A stretch of DNA of 38,097 bases from Candidatus Rokubacteria bacterium RIFCSPLOWO2_02_FULL_72_37. Lineage in GTDB: Bacteria > Methylomirabilota > Methylomirabilia > Rokubacteriales > CSP1-6. A program made the position numbers and the translations under genes. The notes beneath the pieces were generated by a model that did no database searches, had not been told where the DNA came from, and worked only from the letters and a program-made list of their open reading frames with translations. This document shows positions 15,719-22,973 of the stretch, piece after piece. The stretch lies in NCBI GenBank assembly GCA_001790315.1, contig MGCE01000040.1, positions 1 through 38,097 on the forward strand. Reading direction: 5' to 3'. Numbering within the stretch: position 1 is the first letter of the stretch; every line of letters starts with the position of its first letter.

Positions 15719-15848
15719 GCCCGACCCGGAACAACGCGGGTTACTCGCGCCGCTCCCAGGCCGTGCCGGCGGGCGTGTTGGGCAGACCGATCGTTCCTAC
15801 CTCCTCGAGTTCGCCGGGTCAGTGCCGGGAGAAGGATGAGACCAACTG

Positions 15849-15879
15849 TTGATGGTCGATGGGAGCTGAGCTAAGCTCC
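15849..15879 (+). promoter_or_regulatory. Promoter with overlapping inverted repeat upstream of the TonB receptor
   Basis: TTGATG (15849-15854) and TAAGCT (15872-15877) are separated by exactly 17 nt. A 6-bp inverted repeat (GGAGCT 15862-15867, AGCTCC 15874-15879) covers the -10, a typical operator position. It lies in the 212-nt gap before the receptor gene and would start transcription near 15884. I cannot name the regulator. Confidence 0.35.
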
Positions 15880-15930
15880 GTCTGACTCTTCATCTGCGAC
15901 CCATTCCGGCTGCGCGGAGGGCTCGGTATC

Positions 15931-18012
15931 GTGGTTCGCCGACCGGCGGTGACCCGCAGTCTGCAGTTGCTCCGACGCGTTCGGCGCCTCGTGCTCGTTG
16001 CATGCCTGGGGGTTGTAGCCGCCCCGACCGAAGGGCCCGCGGAAGAGGCGCGTGCCGCGCCGGGCGCGACTGAAAAGCAACGGACCGGAGACCTGACCGA
16101 GCTGCCGCTCGAAGCCCTGATGGAGCTGGAGGTCACCTCCGTATCGAAGAAACCTCAGCGGGTCGCCGACGCGGCGGCGGCGATCTACGTACTCACGCAG
16201 GAGGACATTCGCCGCTCGGGAGCGACGAGCATCGCGGAGGCGCTGCGGTTGGTCCCCGGGCTCTACGTCGCTCGGATCGGTTCGAACGCGTGGGCCGTGA
16301 GCGCCCGGGGCTTCACGGGGCGCTACAGCTCGCAGTTTCTGGTCCTCGTGGACGGCCGCGCCGTCTATACGCCGACCTTCTCGGGCGTCTTCTGGGAAGT
16401 CGTCGACACGGTTCTCGAGGACATCGAGCGCATCGAGGTGATCCGGGGACCCGGGGCCGCGCTCTGGGGCGCGAACGCCGTGAATGGCGTCGTCAACATC
16501 ATCACGAAGCGCGCGCACGACACACTGGGCGGGTTGGCGACCTTCGGCGCGGGAACCGAAGAGCGGGGCTTCGGGACTCTTCGATACGGCGCGAAGCAAG
16601 GGGATGTCGCGGTTCGCGGCTACCTCAAGTATTTCAATCGTGACGAGTTCGTCCTCGACACGCCGCAGCACGACGGCGCGGCGGACGCGTGGGAGATCTT
16701 CCGGAGCGGATTCCGCCTGGATGCCGACGTCAGCGCGCGCGACACGGTGACGCTGATCGGAAACTGGCACAAGGGGACGGTCGGCGAGACTGCCCTGGTC
16801 TCGGATCTGATGGCGCCCACTCCCGTTGGCAAGGAGTTCGTCAATGGGGTCGAGGGTCTCGACATCACGAGCCGGTGGGTCCGAGCGATCTCACAGGCCT
16901 CGAGTCTCCAACTGCAGCTCTACTACGATTGGTTGCGCCGGGAGGACTTCCGGATCCACCTGTCCATCAGAACCTACGACGCCGACCTCCAGTATCGCTT
17001 TCCGGTGGGCACCTTCAACGACGTGATCGTTGGCCTCGGCTATCGCCATTATCATCTCGACTCGACGGCGGGGCAGTTCATCGGCATGGTGCCTCCTACC
17101 GCTGATCTGCACCTGTTCAGCGCCTTCGTCCAGGACGACGTGAGCATCGTCAAGAACGTTCTGCACCTGATTCTCGGGACGAAGCTCGAGCACACGACCT
17201 ACACCGGGCTCGAGTGGGAGCCGAACGCGCGGCTCCTGTGGACTCCCACGACGGGGCACACGCTGTGGGGCGCGGTGTCTCGCGCCGTGCGGACCCCCTC
17301 GATCGGCGAGCGCCAGCGCACCTTGACGTTCGTGACTCCGCCCGGACCGGGTGTCCCGGTTCCTACGGTCTTCGTCATACGCCCTGATTCGCAGACCGAT
17401 GGGGCCGAGTCGGAAAAGCTGCTCGCGTACGAGGTCGGGTACCGGACGCAGGTCCGTCCCGGGCTGACGTTCGACGTCGCCGCTTTCTATCATCGATACA
17501 CGGACCTGATCCTCTCCGAGCTGCAATCGACGACGCTTCAGCCGGCGCCGGTTCCCCATGTGCTCGTCGCGAGCACAACCAAGAACGCCTTCGACAGCGA
17601 GGTGTACGGCTTCGAGCTTCTGGCGGAATTCGAGCCCTTCACGTGGTGGAAGCTCCGCGGCGCGTACGCGTTCCTGGCACGCCAGGACGACAGGCGCGTG
17701 GTCACGATCCAGACCACGGACGCGAACCGGAGCCCGCAGTCCGTGGCCCACGTGCGGTCGCTGCTCGACCTCGGCCGCGGCTTCGAGCTCGACGTCGTCG
17801 CGCGGTACGTCGGTAACCTGCCCGAGGGGAATGCGCGCGAGTACTTCGAGCTCGACGCACGACTCGGCTGGCGCTCGCGCGCGGTCGAGCTCGCGCTCGT
17901 CGGCCGCAACCTCGTGCACGCTCAGCACCTCGAGTACAACAACGTGGCGCTGGGACCGGTGCCGGTCGGGGTCCAGCGAGAAATGCTCTTCAAGGCGACG
18001 CTCAGGTTTTGA
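15931..18012 (+). CDS. TonB-dependent outer-membrane receptor
   Basis: A 693-residue TonB-dependent receptor: N-terminal signal region (~1-42), a TonB-box-like and linker segment, a plug domain (~70-195; AAIYVLTQEDIRRSGA, EALRLVPGLYV, VRGPGAALWGANAVNGVVNI-type motif IRGPGAALWGANAV) and a beta-barrel ending in phenylalanine (KATLRF), as expected for BAM-dependent proteins. The ligand is unknown; related proteins linked to YfiR/CHASE8 kinases are often annotated as vitamin B12-like receptors. GTG 15931 is preceded by GGAGGG 9 nt upstream. The stop codon abuts the next gene, so it opens the signalling operon running to 24520 and may act as its ligand gate or sensor. Confidence 0.88.
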   Translation: MVRRPAVTRSLQLLRRVRRLVLVACLGVVAAPTEGPAEEARAAPGATEKQRTGDLTELPLEALMELEVTSVSKKPQRVADAAAAIYVLTQEDIRRSGATSIAEALRLVPGLYVARIGSNAWAVSARGFTGRYSSQFLVLVDGRAVYTPTFSGVFWEVVDTVLEDIERIEVIRGPGAALWGANAVNGVVNIITKRAHDTLGGLATFGAGTEERGFGTLRYGAKQGDVAVRGYLKYFNRDEFVLDTPQHDGAADAWEIFRSGFRLDADVSARDTVTLIGNWHKGTVGETALVSDLMAPTPVGKEFVNGVEGLDITSRWVRAISQASSLQLQLYYDWLRREDFRIHLSIRTYDADLQYRFPVGTFNDVIVGLGYRHYHLDSTAGQFIGMVPPTADLHLFSAFVQDDVSIVKNVLHLILGTKLEHTTYTGLEWEPNARLLWTPTTGHTLWGAVSRAVRTPSIGERQRTLTFVTPPGPGVPVPTVFVIRPDSQTDGAESEKLLAYEVGYRTQVRPGLTFDVAAFYHRYTDLILSELQSTTLQPAPVPHVLVASTTKNAFDSEVYGFELLAEFEPFTWWKLRGAYAFLARQDDRRVVTIQTTDANRSPQSVAHVRSLLDLGRGFELDVVARYVGNLPEGNAREYFELDARLGWRSRAVELALVGRNLVHAQHLEYNNVALGPVPVGVQREMLFKATLRF

Positions 18013-18545
18013 GAGGGAGGCGCGGCATCAGAAGCGTAGCGCTTCTTGCCTCGGTCGCGATCTTCGGCGCCGGCGCGCTGGCGCAGGGCGCCCCCCTGGA
18101 GGATTCGAGCGTCAAAGCGGCGATCCTCTTCAACGTCGCGCGGTTCACCGAGTGGCCCGCGGCGGCGTTCGGCAGCGAGGCCGCGCCCGTCGTCCTGTGT
18201 GTCCTCGGGACCGATCCGGCCGGTGCGCTGGGGCGCCTCGAGGGAAAGCTCCTGAAGGGGCGGTCGCTCAGCGTCCGCCAGGGCGCGGAGGTGCGTCTGG
18301 GTCAATGCCACATCGCGTACATCAGTCCCGAGCGGCCGAACCTCGGTGAAGTCCTCAAGGCCGTCGAGAAGCTCACCGTCCTGACCGTCAGCGACATCGA
18401 TCGGTTCGCGCGCAAGGGCGGCATGATCGGCCTCGTCAACGAGGGCGGCAAGATCCGCTTCGAGGTCAACCTCGGCGCGGCCGAGCGCGCCGGACTCAAG
18501 CTCAGCTCGAGGCTGCTCCAGCTGGCGAGCATCGTGCGGAACTGA
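18009..18545 (+). CDS. YfiR-family (DUF4154) periplasmic regulator
   Basis: A 178-residue protein of the YfiR family, periplasmic repressors that in Pseudomonas inhibit the membrane cyclase YfiN. Features: signal peptide (RSVALLASVAIFGAGALAQG), VKAAILFNVARFTEWP, VVLCVLGTDP, GQCHIAYIS and a C-terminal IGLVNEGGKIRFEVNL...RAGLKLSSRLLQLA, all typical; only two of the family's cysteines are present. The only conventional start upstream of the signal peptide is TTG 18009, which overlaps the receptor stop but has no good Shine-Dalgarno. A strong GGGAGG is instead 6 nt before an in-frame ATC at 18027, exactly where the signal peptide should start. It lies directly before a CHASE8 kinase that it may inhibit. 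Confidence 0.85.
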   Translation: MRGRRGIRSVALLASVAIFGAGALAQGAPLEDSSVKAAILFNVARFTEWPAAAFGSEAAPVVLCVLGTDPAGALGRLEGKLLKGRSLSVRQGAEVRLGQCHIAYISPERPNLGEVLKAVEKLTVLTVSDIDRFARKGGMIGLVNEGGKIRFEVNLGAAERAGLKLSSRLLQLASIVRN

Positions 18546-18546
18546 G

Positions 18547-20868
18547 ATGCGCCGATTCCGCGACTTCTCGATCCGGGCGAAGCTCACGACCATCGTGGTC
18601 GGGACGACGGCCCTGGTGCTCCTGTTGGCCTCCGCGGGCTTCGTCGTCAGTGGCGTCCAGAACGTGAAGCAGGCGATGATCCGCGAGCTGGCGGCGCTGG
18701 CCGATGCCATCGGCACGAACACGGTCGCGGCGCTCGTGTTCCACGACGCCGCCGCGGCCCGCGAGACGCTGGCGGCGCTCCGCTCCCAGCCCAACGTCAT
18801 CAACGCCCAGGTCCTCTCGCCGGCCGGCGATGTCTTCGCCAGCTTCACGGCTGTGGAGACGTCGGATCCCCCGGCGGCAGTGATTGGACCGGAGGTCAGG
18901 CACCTGGTGGAGACGCGCGCTGACGGCACGTACGCGTGGGGCCACAGCCTCACCGTCGTCCGGCGCGTCAGGCTCGACAACGAGAGCGTCGGGTTCATTC
19001 GTATCGAGGCGAACCTGGATCGGGTGACGGCGGCGGTACGCAGCGTCCTGATCACCGTGAGCGCGGTCGCGATCCTCCTCCTGGGGGTGGCCCTGGCGGT
19101 CGGGTATCGCCTGCAGCGGCTGGTCTCCCAGCCCATCGTGAAGCTGACGTCGACGATCTCGGCGGTCGGTCGGGACAAGGACTACACGCTCCGGGCCGAG
19201 AAGACCTCCTCGGACGAGCTCGGTGTCTTGATGGACGGGTTCAACGAGATGCTGGCGCAGATCCAGTCGCGGGATGAGCAGCTGGCACGCCAGCGCAACG
19301 AGCTGGAAGACCTGGTGACCGTGCGGACCGCCGAGCTGCAGCGGGCGGTCGTGGCGGCCGAGGAGGCGAACCGGACGAAGACGACGTTCCTGGCCAACAT
19401 GTCGCACGAGCTCCGCACGCCGCTGAACGCGATCATCGGCTACAGCGAGATGCTTCAAGAGGAGGTGACCGAGGCGGGCGACGAACGCTTCGCCCGCGAC
19501 CTCCAGCGGATCAACGCCGCGGGCCGGCATTTGCTCGAGCTGATCAACGCCGTCCTGGACCTGGCGAAGATCGAGGCGGGCAAGATGGAGCTCCACCTCG
19601 ACAGCTTCGCCGTCGCGACGATGGTGGACGAGATCGCGGCCGTCATCGAGCCCCTGGCGCACCAGCACCGGAACGCGTTCCACGCCCGTCTCGAGGGCGA
19701 CGTCGGAGTCATGAGGGCCGACCTCACCAAGGTGCGCCAGGTCCTGCTGAACGTGCTGAGCAACGCCTGCAAGTTCACGGAACAGGGCGAGGTAGCCCTG
19801 GTCGTTGGCCGCGAGACGCTCGAGGAGCGCGAGTGGCTGACCTTCCAGATCATCGACAACGGCATCGGCATGACCGAGGCGCAGCTCGGTCGGCTGTTTC
19901 AGGAGTTCGCGCAGGCGGAGGATTCCGTCGCGGGCAAGTACGAGGGGACGGGACTCGGGCTGGCGCTCAGCCGGAAGATCTCCTGGATGATGGGCGGCGA
20001 CATCACGGTCGTGAGCGAGCGGGGGCGCGGAAGCGCATTCACGGTCCGGTTGCCGGCGAGTGTCCCCGACCAGAGCGGCGAGGAGAAGCGCGACGACGGA
20101 TCGGCGCGCCTGCCGGGATCGGCGGGGACGGTCCTCGTCATCGACGACGAGCCGGCCGCGCGGGACCTGATGCGCCGATTCCTGGTCGCGGCCGGCTTCG
20201 CAGTCGCGACGGCGGGCGACGGCGATGAAGGCCTCCGGATGGCCGCGGAGATGCGGCCGGACGTCATCACCCTGGACGTGATGATGCCGGGGCGTGACGG
20301 CTGGGCCGTCCTCGCGGCGCTGAAGGCCAGCCCGGAACTGGCGGACATCCCGGTCGTCATGGTGACGGTCGTCGGCGAGCGCAATCTGGGATTCGCGCTC
20401 GGCGCGGCCGACTACCTGACGAAACCGCTCGACCGGCCCCGGTTGACGGCGGTGCTGCGAAAGCATTGCCGGGGGCGCTTCCGTGTGCTGATCGTGGACG
20501 ACGACGCCCAACTCAGGCGCCAGATACGGCAGGCGCTCGAGCAGGACGGGTGGTTGGTCGTGGAGGCCGCGAACGGCGTGAGCGCCCTCGAACGGCTGCG
20601 CGAGGAGTCGCCGGCCCTCATCCTGGTGGATCTCGCGATGCCGGCACCGGACGGGTTCGAGTTCCTGGCCTCCATTCACGACCACGACGAGTGGAAACGC
20701 ATCCCGGTCGTCGTCCTGACGCCGGAGCGCCTGTCCGACGAGGAACGCCTGCGCCTGGGGGGGCAGGTCGCGAGGATCCTCGAGCAACGGACGTTCAGCG
20801 CGGAGAGGCTGCTGGGGGAGATCCGGGCGCTGATCGGCTCTCCCGAGAAGGGGCGTCGCCATGGCTAG
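18547..20868 (+). CDS. CHASE8 hybrid sensor histidine kinase with two receiver domains
   Basis: A 773-residue inner-membrane kinase. Order: TM1 (~15-36); a periplasmic CHASE8-like sensor domain; TM2 (~165-187); HAMP; coiled coil; HisKA with His287 in MSHELRTPLN; HATPase with N box (NVLSNACKFTE ~402-412), DNGIGM ~437-442 and GTGLGLAL ~467-474; REC1 with Asp577 and Lys626; REC2 with Asp695. REC2 lacks the invariant Lys-Pro: the segment reads ARILEQRTFS, so it may be a partner-binding or inactive receiver. CHASE8 plus YfiR next door suggests periplasmic control as in YfiN. ATG 18547 follows the YfiR stop by 1 nt, and the stop overlaps the next gene by 8 bp. Confidence 0.92.
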   Translation: MRRFRDFSIRAKLTTIVVGTTALVLLLASAGFVVSGVQNVKQAMIRELAALADAIGTNTVAALVFHDAAAARETLAALRSQPNVINAQVLSPAGDVFASFTAVETSDPPAAVIGPEVRHLVETRADGTYAWGHSLTVVRRVRLDNESVGFIRIEANLDRVTAAVRSVLITVSAVAILLLGVALAVGYRLQRLVSQPIVKLTSTISAVGRDKDYTLRAEKTSSDELGVLMDGFNEMLAQIQSRDEQLARQRNELEDLVTVRTAELQRAVVAAEEANRTKTTFLANMSHELRTPLNAIIGYSEMLQEEVTEAGDERFARDLQRINAAGRHLLELINAVLDLAKIEAGKMELHLDSFAVATMVDEIAAVIEPLAHQHRNAFHARLEGDVGVMRADLTKVRQVLLNVLSNACKFTEQGEVALVVGRETLEEREWLTFQIIDNGIGMTEAQLGRLFQEFAQAEDSVAGKYEGTGLGLALSRKISWMMGGDITVVSERGRGSAFTVRLPASVPDQSGEEKRDDGSARLPGSAGTVLVIDDEPAARDLMRRFLVAAGFAVATAGDGDEGLRMAAEMRPDVITLDVMMPGRDGWAVLAALKASPELADIPVVMVTVVGERNLGFALGAADYLTKPLDRPRLTAVLRKHCRGRFRVLIVDDDAQLRRQIRQALEQDGWLVVEAANGVSALERLREESPALILVDLAMPAPDGFEFLASIHDHDEWKRIPVVVLTPERLSDEERLRLGGQVARILEQRTFSAERLLGEIRALIGSPEKGRRHG

Positions 20869-21238
20869 GATCCTCCTCGTGGAAGACAACGAGATGAACC
20901 GCGACATGCTCTCGCGCCGGCTGATGAAGCGGAGCCACGAGGTCATCATCGCCGTCGACGGGCGCCAGGCTCTGGAGATGGCGGAAGCGCGCGTCCCGGA
21001 CGTGATCCTGATGGACATGAGCCTGCCGGTCCTCGACGGCTGGGAGGCCACCCGGCGTCTCAAGGCCCTTCCTGCGACCCGGGCGATCCCGATCATCGCA
21101 CTCACGGCGCACGCCCTCTCCGGAGAAAGGGAGAAGGCCCTGGCGGCCGGCTGCGACGAGTTCGACACCAAGCCGATCGATTTCGCCGCGCTGCTGTCGA
21201 AGATCGACGCACTCCTCGCCCGGAGGCCAAGCGCGTGA
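20861..21238 (+). CDS. Single-domain response regulator (CheY/DivK-like)
   Basis: A 125-residue stand-alone receiver. Acidic pocket (VEDN, residues 7-10), phospho-acceptor Asp52 (ILMDMSLPVLDG), Thr82 (ALTAHAL) and Lys104 (FDTKPID) are all present, so it should be phosphorylatable. No output domain: it most likely shuttles phosphoryl groups between the hybrid kinase upstream and the DHp-bearing cyclase downstream, or works as a diffusible regulator. Its ATG overlaps the end of the kinase gene by 8 bp, implying coupled translation. Confidence 0.9.
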   Translation: MARILLVEDNEMNRDMLSRRLMKRSHEVIIAVDGRQALEMAEARVPDVILMDMSLPVLDGWEATRRLKALPATRAIPIIALTAHALSGEREKALAAGCDEFDTKPIDFAALLSKIDALLARRPSA

Positions 21239-21269
21239 CCAGGTCCGGGCACGGCGGGAGGCGGCGCGC

Positions 21270-22973
21270 ATGACGGGCCGCGCCCGCGTGCTGATCGTCG
21301 ACGACGATGCGACGAACCGCGATCTGCTCGTCCGCATGCTCGAGCGGCACGGACTCGCCACGGCCGTCGCCGAGGACGGCGACCAGGCGCTGCGGATGGT
21401 CGCGGGCCAGCGGTTCGACCTGGTCCTGCTCGACATCATCATGCCGGGGATGAGCGGCCACGAAGTGCTCGGGCGCCTCAAGGGCGACGACGCGCTTCGC
21501 CATCTGCCCGTGATCGTCATCTCGTCGCTCGACGACCTGGAGAGCACGACCGCATGCATCGAGCTGGGCGCCGAGGATTATCTCCTGCGGCCGTTCAACT
21601 CGACGATCCTCCGCGCCCGCATCGACGCGTCCCTCGAGCGGAAGCGTCTGTACGACGAAGAAGCGGCGGTCCGGCGCCGGCTCGAGGCGTTCAACGAAGA
21701 GCTCGAGGTCCGGGTGCAGGAGGCGACGGCCGAGCTTCACCGTCGCCTCCGCGAGCTGACGGGCATGATCGACGTGGCGCGATCGATCATCTCCGTCCTC
21801 GAGCTCGACAGCCTGCTCGCCGGCATCATGCGGCTGAGCAAGGAGGTCATGAACGCCGAGGCGAGCTCGCTGCTGCTGGCCGATCCGGAGACGCGCAGCC
21901 TCCGGTTCCACGTCGCCACCGGCGCGGCGGGGAAGGCGATCGAAGGGCACACGGTGAGATTCGGGCAAGGGATCGCCGGGTACGTCGCCGAGACGGGGGA
22001 GTCGGTCCTGATCGCCGACGCCTATGAGGACCCGCGATTCGACCCGGGCTTCGACCGGCTCTCCGGATTCCGGACCCGCTCGATCCTGACCGTGCCGCTC
22101 AGGACCACGGAAGGCATCGTCGGGGTCGTGCAGGTCATGAACAAGATCGGTCGCGAGTCCTTCGACGTGCACGACCTCGAGCTCTTCGAGTCGTTCGCGA
22201 GCATGGCCGGCATCTCGCTGCACAATGCGAGGCTCTTCGAGCGCCTCCGCCGGATGGCCGACGACCTGCGTGTCGCGCTCGAGAAGGAGCGGTGGCTCTC
22301 GATCGAGAAGGAGAAGATGCGCGCCTACATCCCCAGGAACGTCGTGGACGAGATCTCGCGCAATCGGGAGCAGAAGCTCGCGCTGGGGGGCAAGATCGTG
22401 GACGCCACGGTCCTCTTCGCGGACATCCAGGGGTTCACGCGGTTGTCCGAACGCCTCCCGCCCCAGCAGATCGTCGGATTCCTGAACGAGTACATGACGG
22501 CCATGACGTGCCTCATCGAGGCCGAGGGCGGCATCATCGACAAGTTCATGGGCGACGGCATCATGGCGATCTTCCTGCCCCGCGACGCGGGCGACAATCA
22601 CGCGCTGCGCGCGGTGCGTGCCGGACTTCGCATGCAGGATGGGCTCAAGACGCTGAAGGAAGGGTGGCACGAGCGCCGGCCGGAGATCGCAGAGCTCACG
22701 GCGCGCATCGGCGTCAACACGGGCGAGATGGTCGCGGGCAACGTCGGCTCGGAGACCCGCATGGACTACACGGTCATCGGCGACAACGTCAATCTCGCCT
22801 CGCGGATCGAGTCGAACGGCCGGGGAGGCGAGGTGCACGTCAGCGGCGCCGTGCACCGGCTGGTCGCCGGGCACGTCGCGGCCCACCCCCTGGGCAGCAT
22901 CAGCGTGAAGAACCGTATCCAGCCCGTGCAGGTCTATTCGGTGAGCGGGCTCTCCGAGGCCGGGCGCCAATGA
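21270..22973 (+). CDS. REC-GAF-class III adenylate cyclase
   Basis: A 567-residue soluble signalling protein. REC (1-120) has Asp55 but carries Arg107 where receivers have the invariant Lys (DYLLRPF). A coiled coil leads to a GAF domain (~165-325; FGQGIAGYVAETGES is typical of GAF modules upstream of cyclases). The class III cyclase domain (~375-555) looks fully competent and adenylate-specific: metal Asp385 (LFADIQGFT) and Asp429 (KFMGDG), adenine-recognising Lys425 and Asp505, transition-state Asn508 and Arg512. Output should be cAMP controlled by phosphorylation and GAF ligand. ATG 21270 lies 31 nt after the lone receiver; the stop overlaps the next ATG (ATGA). Confidence 0.92.
   Translation: MTGRARVLIVDDDATNRDLLVRMLERHGLATAVAEDGDQALRMVAGQRFDLVLLDIIMPGMSGHEVLGRLKGDDALRHLPVIVISSLDDLESTTACIELGAEDYLLRPFNSTILRARIDASLERKRLYDEEAAVRRRLEAFNEELEVRVQEATAELHRRLRELTGMIDVARSIISVLELDSLLAGIMRLSKEVMNAEASSLLLADPETRSLRFHVATGAAGKAIEGHTVRFGQGIAGYVAETGESVLIADAYEDPRFDPGFDRLSGFRTRSILTVPLRTTEGIVGVVQVMNKIGRESFDVHDLELFESFASMAGISLHNARLFERLRRMADDLRVALEKERWLSIEKEKMRAYIPRNVVDEISRNREQKLALGGKIVDATVLFADIQGFTRLSERLPPQQIVGFLNEYMTAMTCLIEAEGGIIDKFMGDGIMAIFLPRDAGDNHALRAVRAGLRMQDGLKTLKEGWHERRPEIAELTARIGVNTGEMVAGNVGSETRMDYTVIGDNVNLASRIESNGRGGEVHVSGAVHRLVAGHVAAHPLGSISVKNRIQPVQVYSVSGLSEAGRQ

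Noticed and set aside
18502..21252. A >900-codon minus-strand open frame opposite the hybrid kinase
   Set aside because: Its sequence is charged and low-complexity with no motif, as expected for the antisense of a high-GC gene; the plus strand has a full multidomain kinase and receiver.
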